A stretch of DNA of 64,000 nt from Argyresthia goedartella (Eukaryota > Arthropoda > Insecta > Lepidoptera > Argyresthiidae): positions 14,193,579 through 14,257,578 of the forward strand of contig OX463816.1 in assembly GCA_949825045.1 (NCBI GenBank). Direction: 5' to 3'. Each line of letters opens with the position of its first letter. The stretch's first letter is position 1. Under the pieces are notes generated by a model that ran no database searches, had not been told where the DNA came from, and saw only the letters and a program-made list of their open reading frames with translations. The translations under genes and the position numbers were made by a program. Of this stretch, positions 1 to 10,284 are shown piece by piece.

Positions 1-70
1 TGTTACACCTATTTACAAATCTGTCTGAATGAGTATGTTTCGTTGGTTCAGAAGTTTTGAACTTATCACT

Positions 71-490
71 TTTTAGGGTTCCGTACCCGAAGGGTTCCAA
101 ACGGGACCCTATTACTAAGACTCCGCTGTCCGTCCGTCCGTCCGTCTGTCACCAGGCTGTATCTCAAGAACCTAGCTAGCTATAGAGAGTTGAAATGTTC
201 ACAGATTATGTATTTATGTTGCCGCTATAACAACAAATACTAAAAAACAGGATAAAAGAAATATTTAAGGGGGCTCCCATACAACAATTCTTTCAATACC
301 ACATACAAACTTATGGATGCACCTGGTTACGTACATGGAGTGTGAAAGTAACCGCACCAATAACTTTGTAAACAATATTTTGCTGTGTAAAATCCAAACT
401 ATTCACTCCACACCATCGCTTCCATTGAACGGTGGTACGGAACCCTTCGTGCGCGATTTAGACTCGCACTTGACCGGTTTTTTTTATTAC
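71..490 (+). repeat. Dispersed GGTTCCG-type repeat, copy 1
   Basis: Begins AGGGTTCCGTACCCGAAGGG, runs through a GTCCGTCCGTCC stretch, CACCAGGCTGTATCTCA and TTGCCGCTATAACAACAAA, and ends GTGCGCGATTTAGACTCGCA with CTTGACCGG and a T-run. The same order of blocks recurs at 59680-60070, and inverted or partial copies lie at 5660-5840, 13029-13205 and 23190-23690. It is non-coding. I associate this repeat with Lepidoptera but cannot assign it to a class. Confidence 0.75.
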
Positions 491-518
491 TGCTCCGACA
501 ATTTTTTTGTATTTTTCA

Positions 519-1212
519 CCGTTTCACTCTTTCAGTTCCTGTAATATTTATTACAGGAACTATAACCTAGGATTTATTGTTGAATTAAAAAAAAAAAAAA
601 TAGGTTTTACAAAAAACTTCAGAGCTTTTCGATGCTTTTTCAGTGAGATATCGGCGATAACCAGTTTTTCACCGTTTCAATGGCGCGGCCATAGGGTTTC
701 AGTTCTACAGCTCCTGTAATAAAAACCTAGAATTTCTTGTAGTATTTTTTGCAAATTTTGACAAATTCAAATCTAGGTTTTACAAAAAACTGCAGACCGC
801 TGTGATGCTTTTTCAGCGAGATATCGGCGATAACGTGTTTTCACCGTTTCAATGGCGCGGACATGGGGTTTTAGTCTTACGGCTCCCGAAATATAAACGT
901 ATGATTTTTGTTGTATTTTTGATTTAAATTTGAGTTGAATTTTGACAAATCAAATCTGGGTTTTACGAAAAACTTCAGATATCTGCGATGCTTTTTCAGT
1001 GAGATCACGTGTATTTCATTTCGATGGCGCGGCCATGGAGGTTTTCGTATCACATATCCTTTAATATAAAGAATCCTAATTCTTTATATATTATTACATT
1101 TTTTTTACAAATTCAATCCGTTATTTGCCTAAGGTCTCTGCAATGCATAGTTTTGAAGATCTCCGTGGCCATGCGGTTCTCCGCGTTTCAATGGCGCGGC
1201 CACGTTCAAACG
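519..1212 (+). repeat. Degenerate ~170-bp tandem repeat
   Basis: The block GTTTCAATGGCGCGGCCAT, or a variant, recurs near 521 (weak), 673, 845, 1018 and 1185, giving spacings of about 152, 172, 172 and 167 bp. Each block is preceded by GATGCTTTTTCAGNGAGAT and a GGTTTTACNAAAAACTNCAGA segment. This makes about four diverged monomers. An isolated inverted relic of the core (GCCGCGCCATCGAAACG) lies near 2648. No coding capacity is convincing. Confidence 0.7.
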
Positions 1213-1244
1213 CATAATACTTTGTAACCATAACTTTGACTCTG

Positions 1245-2482
1245 TGTACCAGTTGCCCTACGCATTTTTTTTTTTATGAAATGGCCGTCACGCCAAAATT
1301 TTCAGAAATCGATAGATCACATTAATATTAACATAAAGTGTAGGTAAGCAAAATCTCGTAAAGCGTCATGTTACCGAGTTATGAGCTGTGAAAGATGTAC
1401 AAGTGGCGCCAAATGTGTTTTTTTTTCCTTTTTAAAGTTTTGATATTACTTCCTGAAGTATCAATAAATATTAAAATATGAGCTAGCGTGGTCCCTGCGC
1501 CCCTCAGTGGGTACATTAATGGCTTTTTTTATGTGTTTTTTTTAAATATAATATTTAAAATAATATAGATATTCCCAACGAGTCACACTGTGACAGGTTA
1601 TGCTACAACTGTGTTATGATTTACAGGATAAAGTGGCAACTGTATAATTGATGATAAATATCTTTCACTTTTTATGTTTATCTTTTATTTAAGACAATAT
1701 TAACTATCAAAATATAAAACTTTAGATGCCATGAAAGAGAACTGGAGTGATGCCTTTTGGAATAAAATTAACGTAGTAGCTACATGGGAATGAAAAAGCA
1801 GGTAAAAATCTATATTCAGGTCATTTTATTGAGGATGTATTAGGGTATTGTTTATTAATATGAATTTATTATAATTATTACCCTACATCATCCCACTGCT
1901 GGGCAAAGGCCTCTCTTCCCCTCCTCCACTCTTCACGCCCCTGGACTACCTTCCATCAGTTGTTGTCTTGGTACCTCAATTCGTCACTCCAGCGCTTCCT
2001 GGATCGACCAAATGCCCTTTCCGCGTTTGTGATCCAGAGAGTTGTTAGTTTGGCCCATCGGTCTGGTTGCATAAGGGCGACGTGGCCTGCCCAGTCCTGC
2101 TTCAATTCAGCTGCTTTCTTTATTTTTGTTTTTGAGCGTAACTCAGTATTCCTGACTCGATCCACCAATCGGACCCCCGGATTATGCGCTCTATATTTCG
2201 CTGGCAAACCTCGAGCCTAGACTTTAGGATGTCAGTCAAAGTAGGTAAGAATGGGATCAATGCTCATTAATATAAATATACTTAAATAAAAAATAAATAA
2301 GGAAATCTGTGGCACCACTTGTACATCTTTGACAGCTTATAACTCGGAAACGTGACGTTTTACGGGATTTTGTCAATCTATACTTTATGTTTGTATTGAT
2401 GTGGAACATCGATTTACGAAGGTTTTATTCGAGGCCGCCATTTTGACAAAAAATACAAAAAGGCGGAGGGCATCTGGTACAT
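1245..2482. mobile_element. Long inverted-repeat DNA element (remnant)
   Basis: The segment 1245-1425 is an inverted, diverged copy of 2294-2482. Both arms read outward-in as GTACCAG(T/A)TGCCCT(A/C)CGC, then an A/T run, ATGGC, ATCGAT, ACATAAAGT, CGAGTTAT(G/A)AGCTGT and AAAGATGTACAAGTGG. This is the architecture of a non-autonomous DNA transposon or foldback element with arms of about 180 bp. The centre holds an RTE LINE tail (1870-2225) plus AT-rich filler. No transposase was seen. Confidence 0.6.
1870..2225 (-). pseudogene. RTE-clade LINE, C-terminal ORF fragment
   Basis: The minus strand from 2207 to 1956 encodes RNTELRSKTKIKKAAELKQ, then WAGHVALMQPDRWAK and RSRKRWSDEL. This matches the post-RT C-terminal region of RTE-type LINE ORF2 (R.T.I.D......K..WAGH.AR...RW). 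The 3' end reads through CACTGCTGGGCAAAGGCC into a TAATAATTATAAT-like tail near 1870, typical of RTE elements. Only the last ~110 codons remain, so it is a severely 5'-truncated, inactive copy. It sits inside the inverted-repeat element at 1245-2482. Confidence 0.8.
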
Positions 2483-2550
2483 AGCTTAGGTGAAGACTAG
2501 AGGGGGCGAGTGCAGCGAAGCCCCCGAATAGTCTTCGTGTTAGGTAATCC
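2483..2550 (+). repeat. Stem-loop repeat, copy 1 (GAGNGNAGCGAAG loop)
   Basis: TAGCTTAGGTGAAG leads into a hairpin. The outer stem GAAGACTA (2492-2499) pairs with TAGTCTTC (2529-2536). The inner stem GGGGGC (2502-2507) pairs with GCCCCC (2520-2525). The loop is GAGTGCAGCGAA. The end is CGTGTTAGG. Related copies are at 35818-35925, 58972-59070 and 61076-61140. The stem bases differ from those copies but remain complementary. Confidence 0.75.
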
Positions 2551-2689
2551 CCATACAAAAAATTTCAATCCCTTTTATGGTTTTGGGAATCAAATTTAAC
2601 AGATTTTTACAAAATATTTGCATTTTTTTCAAAAAATAACGCCGTTGCCGCGCCATCGAAACGCACACGATTTTTTTTTAAATAATGCA

Positions 2690-3010
2690 AAACTAAAATA
2701 TATATATCTCAATGCGCCCAATGTCTTTGTCAGGGACATTGGGCGCCGCTTGAGGGACCGAGGGTTTGACAACCCCTCCGGGGCTTTCCTGGCCCAGAGA
2801 ATCTCACTCGCTGTGCAGCGCGGGAACGCTGCCAGTGTAATGGGCACCTTTGGGCCGGGAGATTCTTGGGGCGGTTTTTTTGTGTAATTGTTTATGTCAG
2901 TTGTTTTTTCACGTGTTATATTTTTATACGATGAAACTGTTTTTGTGATTTATGTAATTTCTAATATATGTTCATTATAATTGAAGTAAATAAATATATC
3001 TCAAAAAGTA
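2690..3010 (+). pseudogene. Retroelement ORF C-terminal tail and 3' end
   Basis: A GC-richer open stretch ends at a stop at 2885-2887. It contains GRRLRDRGFDNPSGAFLAQR and ISLAVQRGNAASVMGTF. From memory, a (Q)R.S.A.QRGNAASV.G ending occurs at the C-terminus of insect retroelement ORFs, but I cannot name the clade. It is followed by AT-rich sequence with AATAAA near 2990, which fits a 3' UTR and poly(A) end. No upstream RT domain is joined to it, so it is a truncated copy. The alternative is an unrelated exon-like fragment. Confidence 0.4.
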
Positions 3011-3207
3011 ATATATTTCCTCACAAAAAAATCTTTACCAGGGGGGTTGGGAGGTCTCCCCCCTCACCCCTCCCTCCCTCAAATTAATGGGGAACGTTTT
3101 AAAATTTTACCATAGTTTTTGAAGGCTCTATGTAGGATTGACATTTGGCATTTACCCATTGAACGCCGGAAGCAAAAAAACTCTTACGAGAAAAGCATTA
3201 TTACCAT

Positions 3208-3213
3208 TTTATT
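3208..3213 (-). promoter_or_regulatory. Candidate poly(A) signal for the 3297-4382 ORF
   Basis: The minus strand reads AATAAA about 85 bp past the stop codon of the transposase-derived ORF. AATAAA is frequent by chance in AT-rich DNA. Confidence 0.4.
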
Positions 3214-3296
3214 AATTTTTTATGAAATAAGTATCAATCATTCATTGGTTACTTAACTATAAGAGGCTTATTAAAGTATCAAAGTTATTTCTAATC

Positions 3297-4382
3297 TCAT
3301 TCGTCGTCGCTTGAGATTGAGATGTCACTGTCGGTTGGTGCTGTTTCAAACGAAGGTATTTTGGTCGCCAAATTCAAGTCAAATTGATCCTCCTGTATGA
3401 GGAGCAACTCTGCATGAGCTTGAGATTGAACACTGACCGAATCCCAAGGATTCTTTCTAAATTTGTTCACAGTTTTTGAAAACAGATTAACAAGATTAAA
3501 ACTGCACTTTGCTTTTAATGATTCATTGACATCTGCGCTGATTTGCTCCCAAATGCTCACCATAGGATTTAATTCCGGGTGGTAAGGAGGCAATATGACT
3601 ACATCCACACAATATTCGTATTTAAAATACTGTTCTTTATGCTGTAGTACAATATTGTATATTTCCGGTTTTAGAAGATTTGTGTCAAAGTGAATGTGAT
3701 GTTTCTGCAGCCAATAAATCATCGTGGCCTTTGAAGAATAGAACGACGGTATTTTTCCGACAATTCGTTTGTAAATATTGTCATCGGCTACAATCACTGA
3801 ATCTAAAGGTATGTTTGGAATCAGTTGTTTTACCATCCAGGTTTCGCAACATTCGGTCATAACTTTTTTCTGGAGGCTGGCATTGGTTTGCGGTGGCATT
3901 TTGATGATGATCAAGGAGCCTTCGATGAAACCGGACCGCCCTGCTGCGTGAGCGACCACTGCTTTCGTTGGCTCACGTATTACTGTTCCCCCTTTCATTG
4001 TTGGGACATTGATTTTCAATAAGGTTGAAAATAAATACACTATATTACGATCTTGAGCTCGCCATTGTTGTAGGTCTCTAAGGTATTTAATTCTCCTTGC
4101 CCGGCTTTCGTAGGTTTCGAAGAGAAAATCTTTGTACAAGCGAAATCCGAGTTTCGGAAGGTATTTCCGTAGTGAGTTCGGGGTCAGTGACACATTCAGC
4201 TTTTCTTCTATTTCCCTTAAAACAGTATTAACGTCGCTCATTGAATTTTGACACGACTCAGAAATGATTTTGTATGCTACTTGATAATCAGTTTTCTTCA
4301 ACTTGCATGTTGGTGCGTCGGTCATTGTATTCCGATCAGTATTCTCAGCCATACCTGTTAGTGCTGCTGATCGTTCCAACAA
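3297..4382 (-). CDS. Transposase-derived protein, IS630/Tc1-mariner DDE_3-like, catalytic residues lost
   Basis: An uninterrupted 361-codon ORF. Residues ~30-115 look like the N-terminal DNA-binding part (SLRKYLPKLGFRLYKDF, RARRIKYLRDLQQWRAQ). Residues ~115-300 resemble the DDE_3 fold of a Tc1/mariner lineage common in insects (IVY.DET, HAGG..GF..G, LIPN.P..SVIV.DN, W L..H.I.F....LKPE.Y, LPPYHP.LNPIE.IW). Here IVY is followed by LFST, so the first acidic residue (~118) is Phe. D200 in VIVAD is kept. The third acidic position in LNPMVSIW (~275) is Val. The protein should therefore not cut DNA, yet there is no stop or frameshift, and the length matches the family (~350). The C-terminus is acidic and serine-rich. 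It could be a domesticated transposase, or an old copy that has decayed only by missense changes. No flanking inverted repeats were identified. Confidence 0.65.
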   Translation of the reverse strand: MLERSAALTGMAENTDRNTMTDAPTCKLKKTDYQVAYKIISESCQNSMSDVNTVLREIEEKLNVSLTPNSLRKYLPKLGFRLYKDFLFETYESRARRIKYLRDLQQWRAQDRNIVYLFSTLLKINVPTMKGGTVIREPTKAVVAHAAGRSGFIEGSLIIIKMPPQTNASLQKKVMTECCETWMVKQLIPNIPLDSVIVADDNIYKRIVGKIPSFYSSKATMIYWLQKHHIHFDTNLLKPEIYNIVLQHKEQYFKYEYCVDVVILPPYHPELNPMVSIWEQISADVNESLKAKCSFNLVNLFSKTVNKFRKNPWDSVSVQSQAHAELLLIQEDQFDLNLATKIPSFETAPTDSDISISSDDE

Positions 4383-5660
4383 TTATTTTCGCCGTTATTC
4401 GCTATCGGCTCTTGAACAAGTCGTTTCCTCATCCAGACACTGATAAATAATACAATTGATCCCCGGGGAACGCAAGGCCACATTAAAATATCACAAAACA
4501 GGAAATATTTTGTTTCAGACTGTGCTCGTAGGTAGTAAATACCTCACAGTCATTAGTTCACATTCACGAGTTTCACGACGCGCAAAAACGTACTCTCTCA
4601 TTGAAGCTTGTCGCCGAACTGGCGTTTGCCACACACAGCCCGGCGAGACAGTATGCGTGTGGTGTGCTTGTGTCTGTGCGGTGCTGGCGATAGCGGGGGT
4701 GCAGTGCGGGGCGGGGAGGGGTTGAGCCCTATTCTGCTAATAATGAAATTCATTCATTATTCTTTTTTCAATGGTGAATTGCAGTCACAATGGCGATCTA
4801 ACTTTAATTGATGTGAGGCACACACCTGTACCAAACTAGATAATTTAGATAGGTGTAGTCCGTGCGAGTGTTGACAGCAGAGTTTTCAAATTCTTCGCTC
4901 TTGTGACTGTGCCGCATGGCCGGATTTTGTTTGACAGTTATGCAGTCAATTCTCGCGCGGACTGAAGGTAGCTTCATAATTATTTATGATTCAATCTTCT
5001 TTGTCTAATTCTGAACAACTATAATAATGAAAACAAAAGATAAAGATGCGCTGATCAAATCAGTTGCATAGAAAACTTTATAGAATGATATCCCGAAGAT
5101 TCCTTAGAAACTGCTATATTTTCTGTTAATCTCTGTTGGTCGTACAGAGACGCATCAATACCATACTATGCTACTAATAAGTTATTCTGTGATCCAACGG
5201 TTATATTATAATATAAATGTTAGCAGAATAGTGCCCCGTGACGACGCGAGAGCATAGCGGGGTGCGGGGGGTTGTCGATGACGGAACGGCAACATACACA
5301 CGCCACAAAACAAGTTGTAGCATTTAAAAACACAACTCACTCGATAACGTTTCTTTGTGTATGTATGTGAAAGGTGATTGTGTGTATCATTGTGTTGTGT
5401 TTGTGTGTGTCGTTATTAGTTGTGATGATAACTTAACTTGTGTTTTGTGACTATCTATCATCCAAATATGTTTAAATGTGTCGTTAATTTCGAGAACTCA
5501 CAAATTAGGTACAATATACCTACATATATAATAATTATTATGATAGGTATTTATTATAGGGAGTTAGGTATGTAGGTAGATATTTATAGTTTCAAACAAT
5601 TTACCTATATGTATGTACCTGTCATGTTATATTATTTGTGCTTTATGATTATGAGTTTAT
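4383..5660. other. No gene seen; GC-rich patches and short inverted termini
   Basis: This stretch contains a G-rich block near 4660-4725 and another at 5235-5275. CCCTATTCTGCTAA near 4727-4740 is mirrored by TTAGCAGAATAGTGCC near 5220-5235, so 4727-5236 could be a small inverted-repeat element. The match is only about 14 bp. TG-rich sequence occurs near 5340-5420. No supported coding region. Confidence 0.4.
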
Positions 5661-5840
5661 GACATAAAAAATCGATCAAGTGACTCGCGCACGAAGGGTT
5701 CCATACAATGGTAGCGCGATGGTGTGGAGTGAATAGTTTGGATTTTACATAGCAAAATGTTGTTTACAAAGTTACTGGTGCGGCTACTTTCATAATCCAT
5801 GTACCTAACCAGGTGCATTTGTAAGTTTGTGTGTAGTTTA
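5660..5840 (-). repeat. GGTTCCG-type repeat, partial inverted copy
   Basis: The reverse complement matches the 3' part of the repeat at 71-490: GTTACTGGTGCGGCTACTTT, the ATGTACCTAACCAGGTGCAT block, and ACTCGCGCACGAAGGGTTCC. The 5' part is missing. Confidence 0.7.
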
Positions 5841-6694
5841 CCGGTAAATAAAAAACCTTAGGAATTCCGGGTGGGTTTTCAATTCATTGATACCTATATC
5901 TGATTTTATAACCTTATATTGGATGGGGCAATTATGAATCACATATTTCCAGCAGTCAAAGTACAGCCGTGGGAAAAAATCGACGTTTCATTGTAGTATT
6001 TGATTTTTATTTCTAACTCTGAGGATAATTATGTATCAAATTCACAACTTTTATTATCCCATAAGGTAACATACCTTATCAATCCATACATTATTTTTAT
6101 ATACCTCCCATGTATACTAACAAAAACGGAGTCAAAGATTTTGTGAAAATGCGAAATTGCGAAAACGCCGTCATTGCGTGGAGGAATTGAATTTCTATAT
6201 TTATTGTGGTTTATAAAAAATCATGAATGTCCATGCTATAAATATGCCCGAACACAATTTCGGATAAGTTACCCTAGCAATGCATGCAAAACAAACTACA
6301 CCCACAATTTATTGTGAAATCACCAAAAAAAAAACGGGAACTTCCAGAACAAATCTTTGTTGGGCACATTATTTTCACTTTATATTTCACTTTCGGCACA
6401 AAACAAGATAAAATCATATAAGTAGATAGAAAATTGATGAATAGAAAAAAAACAGTTTCCGAAAGAGTGGTCAAATGTAACAAGCGGTTAATCGATCATT
6501 TATTCAAAATAGCGGCATGTGATTGGCTGAAATGCGTTTAACAAGAGTTTAAAAAGTTGTAACAGCTAATTTTCCTTTCAGAAACCGGGTGTCACCCACC
6601 TTATCGAGAAATACTGTCACAATCACAGACTCTGTATTCTAGTATTAATGTCTATGGTCACAATGAATTATTATTATTTTCCTCGAGCATTAAC

Positions 6695-6778
6695 ACGCCG
6701 AAACGAAAACGATAGCCACCATAAATACCAATTAGAAAAAAAACATGTCAGTGTAGTGGTAGCTCTGATAAGTACCAA
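6695..6778 (+). repeat. Short dispersed repeat, copy at 6.7 kb
   Basis: GCCACCATAAATACCAATT followed by AACATGTCAGTGTAGTGG aligns with 10635-10705 (GCCGCCATAAATACAAATT ... AACATATTAGCATAGTGG). Flanking blocks (CACTTCCG..TT, TAATCGAG) also recur in this region. Class unknown. Confidence 0.45.
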
Positions 6779-6785
6779 AGGCTCC

Positions 6786-7340
6786 AAAACCGGCCAAGTG
6801 CGTGTCAGACTTCGTACATATAGGGTTTCGTAATAAATGTAGAATATAAGCAAAGAAAATTAAATAAGGAAGGTACTCACTTTACATACACCCGATAAAC
6901 CTAGCCAAAATCATTCTTCACCAGCAAATAATTACTTTATTTTTCATAGGGTATGTTTGAATGACAAAGTAATATTTGCGGTTTTTAATAAATGTTTAAA
7001 TCTTAAAAACTGCTTATTTAATTTTCTTCAAACTAATTTTCGTCGAAAGTGTTTATTGAGATGCACAACATATTTTTTGTTTTTTTTTACTTTCTTACTT
7101 TAAAAGTTAGAGTTTTTTTCCACTCTCCACACATTTTTTTCCACTTTGAAAGGGCCTGTCGCTTTATTGATTTACTTTGAGGAAAAATGGTTTCAGAAAC
7201 CTCAGCGTCATTTTAAAGGCCTATCTATGAACCCCATACATATAGGTTTTATGAAAAAAATATTTTATGGTTTCAGTTCCATGTATTCCACGGAAGCCCC
7301 CCTTAATTTATATTTTTTTATTTTTGTATGAAAACCGTTA
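6786..7340 (-). repeat. GGTTCCG-type repeat (second subtype), left half split by a LINE
   Basis: The reverse complement aligns with 33145-33665: GCAGTTTTTAAGAT, TTTGTCATTCAAAC, CAATAAACACTTTCGACG, GTGGAAAAAAATGTGTGG and AAAGGCCTTTAAAATGACGC-type blocks in the same order. The repeat stops at 7340 and resumes at 10145, because a LINE (7341-10144) sits between the two parts. Confidence 0.75.
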
Positions 7341-10144
7341 TGATTTTCACAGTTTTTTTATTTATTTTTTTTATTTTTATTTATTCATATATTCAGAACT
7401 TAGATTAAGTTACATTTAGCAGCGAACGAAAACCAGACATGGTTTATCCGTCGCTGTCATTGCTCTCGTTATACAGTTAATAGTTTATTTATAAGCAGAT
7501 ACATTAGGTGTATAATAAAAAGTGAATGAAGTTAGTTCTTAGGTAAAACTCAAGCTAAGACCTTTTGTTCTATGTTAGGTAGGTATGTAACTATCAATTA
7601 AGTGGTTTTTAACCTTTAAACTAAAATTATTATTGTTTATAAACATGTTTTGGAGATCTATTGGTAGTTCATTTACAATTTTAGGCAAGTAGTACATCCA
7701 TGTTCGTTGACCATACACATTATTGAAATGTGGCAAGTGGAATGAGTTTTGATAAGGTAAATTACGCAATCTATTGGGTCGCTCATTTTTGTTAAATTTT
7801 GTTTTGTTATGGTTTTCTTCAATTAGTGTATGTAATTTTATTTTATCAAAAACTGTGAGAATTTTGCAGTATTTAAATAGTCCGTTCCATTGATTTTTAT
7901 TTTTACATTCCATCTTAACTTTTTTTGGCGCAATGAGTTTTAGCATACTGGTTTGTAGTTTGTAGATATAGTCTAGGTAAGTTTTATATGTTTTGCCATA
8001 GCTAGATAAGCCGTATCCAATGATTGATTCGGCCATTGCTAGGTATATTAGTCGTAGAATTTTATATGGGACTTTATATTTTAATATGGCTAGCTTGCTT
8101 TGTATAGCCCTCAGCTTTTGACATAAATGTTGAATGTGTGGTCCCCAGTTGAAGCGCTCGTCAATAATAAGGCCCAAATATTTGTGTTGTTTTACTATAT
8201 CTAGCGCATTGCATTTACAGTTTAGGTGTTTATTATGGAAGCAGTCGTGTTCGTGAGTTATTACTTTTAATGAGTGTTCATCTGTATTGTGCGAGGATCT
8301 AATGTGAATGATTTTAGTTTTGTTACGGTTTAGCACCAGCCCCACGTCGTGTGCCCATTTGCATATCAAGTCAAAGTGTTCTTGCATATGTTTTTCTGCT
8401 ACCCGTATATCCCTGTGAGCCGAAATCAGGCATGTATCGTCGGCGAATTGGTAAACTGACCCTTCCTGAGTGACGTTACACATATCATTCACATAAAATA
8501 AATACTCTAAAGGAGCTAAAATGGACCCTTGTGCGGTGCCCTCTCCTGTAGGTATAGCGTCACTCAGAGTATCCGCAATTTTTACTACTGTCTGTCTATT
8601 GCTATGGTAATTTTTTATGCAGTTGAGTAGTGGTCCGGAGATGCCGTTTTGATTTAATTTGTTATAAAGTGTTTCGTATCTTAATGTCTCGAATGCCTTA
8701 CTGAAGTCTATAAATATCGTAAGTACATGTTTTTTATTGTTAAGGTGTTCGTTAATTTCGTTTGTAAATTTAGATAATAGTTTTACCGTACTCTGGTTTT
8801 TTTTAAATCCGTATTGTTTATTATTAATAATATTATTCTTTTGTATATAATTGTTTATTTGGTTGCCAAAATATCTTTCAATAATTTTGTCGATACATGG
8901 TAGTATAGTGATTGGTCTATAGTTGTTTACGTCATTTTGTTTACCGCTTTTGTATATTGGTCTTATTACACCTATCTTTAACTGTTCGGGGTAGATGGAT
9001 GACTCAATACATCTGTTTATTAGGTGTGTTATTATAGGCACTAAGTCGTTACTTATATATTGAATGTCCTCCACTCGTATTCCGTCTATGCCTGGACTTT
9101 TTTTTCTGTTCATATGTCGAATAATTTTTTCCGTTATTTCATTTTTAGCTTTATATATTTTTATACATCTATCCGTCTTATTTATATATGTGCTGTTTTT
9201 GAGTAGGGGTATTTTGCAGTCAATGCTTATATTTTTAACGTTTTTACTAAAACCTTCCGCGAACTCGTTAGTTATATTTTTTATTTTATTTTTAAAAGCC
9301 TTGCATATAATATTATCAATTGATTTGCTCATTTTCCCGCATAATTTGTTTATAATTTGCCACATTTTTTTTGTATTTTTAAAATTTTTACTGATTTCTG
9401 ACTTCGTATGGTTGTTTTTAATGAGATTTGTATACTTTATGGTTTTGTTTCTGAAGTTATTATATTTTAATCGATTTTCGGCATTACTTTCATCTGTTTT
9501 CCATAATTTATATAATTTATCTCTTTGTTTACACATATTTACAAGCTTTTTAGTGGCCCATTCGCATGTCTTCCTTTTCCCCGTGTATTTATTTCTGGTG
9601 TATTTGCATGACTCATATAAATGTGTGAACTTATTAATTATCAGTCTCATTATCTTATTTGGATCTTTTAATATTAACGCATCACTCCAATCTATTTTCT
9701 TAATCTCCGACTGAATTTTTTTTAAATCTAATTTTATAGTAGTATTACTGTGTGGGTGCGAAGTGGAATCGGCCGTATTATATTTTATCAGACAGCCGGT
9801 AATACAATGGTCGGCCGGGGCGATATTGATAACAGCCGTGCATACCTCGCGGTCACCGACCCCTCTATAGAAAATATGGTCAATACAAGACCTAGTTATT
9901 TTGTTGTTTTTTTTTCTATTCTTGTGTATTGGTTTATTCCACAGTCCATCCCCAACTCACTCAATTTACTTAAGTAGTTATATCTAGTATCATCATGATT
10001 TTTTAGGTTTATGTTCATATCTCCCATAATTAAGTAATCGCTTTTAATAGAATATTTTTTGTTTAATCTAGTTAGTTCCTCGATAAATAATGCTTTATTT
10101 TTATCTGGCGGCCTATAGATTGCGCAAACACCTATTTCGTAATC
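7341..10144 (-). mobile_element. 5'-truncated LINE (APE endonuclease end + reverse transcriptase)
   Basis: The minus-strand element begins inside the endonuclease domain at ~10144 and ends at 7341 in an ATAAA-rich A tail. The two flanks are the two halves of one older repeat (6786-7340 and 10145-10278), so both boundaries are well defined. ORF content is described in the next entry. Its clade within the CR1/Jockey/L2 group is not certain. Confidence 0.85.
7575..10143 (-). pseudogene. LINE ORF2: endonuclease C-terminus + reverse transcriptase
   Basis: The 691-codon open stretch 9650-7575 is a LINE reverse transcriptase. It shows SPGIDGI (~185), IRPIYKSGKQNDVNNYRPI (~229-247), IDFSKAF (~314), GTAQGSILAP (~371) and the catalytic FADD (~402), then the connection and C-terminal region. 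Upstream of 9650 the same frame continues with RSCIDHIFYRG, an APE-endonuclease signature. Further upstream, in another frame, are IYRPPDKNKALFIEE and IMGDMNINL. The shift lies in a poly-T run near 9907-9915 (+ strand), so one indel has broken endonuclease from RT. The RT itself has no stop and keeps its catalytic Asp pair. The N-terminal endonuclease half and ORF1 are absent, so the copy cannot move on its own. Confidence 0.88.
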
Positions 10145-10278
10145 TACATCTACATACCAAGTTTCAATTGTGTAGTCCTGATAGTTTCAGAATAAAGTTG
10201 CTGTGACATACGGACGGACGGGCAGACAGACAGACTTGAGAAACTATAAGGTTTCCTTGTTTCTCTACGGAACCCTAA
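10145..10278 (-). repeat. GGTTCCG-type repeat, right half split by the LINE
   Basis: Contains CTACATACCAAGTTTCAATT, TAAAGTTGCTGTGACATACGG, repeated GGACGG/CAGACAGA and CTACGGAACCCTAAAAA. It is the outward continuation of 6786-7340. The uninterrupted order is seen at 32812-33665. Confidence 0.75.
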
Positions 10279-10284
10279 AAATGA

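Noticed and set aside
4727..5236. A MITE defined by CTATTCTGCTAA inverted ends
   Set aside because: Only ~14 bp match and no target duplication was visible, so it is kept only as a comment.
9064..9714. Long plus-strand open frame rich in Leu/Phe/Ile that looks like a membrane protein
   Set aside because: It is the antisense of the LINE RT (minus strand), whose motifs are unambiguous. AT-rich antisense frames give hydrophobic translations.
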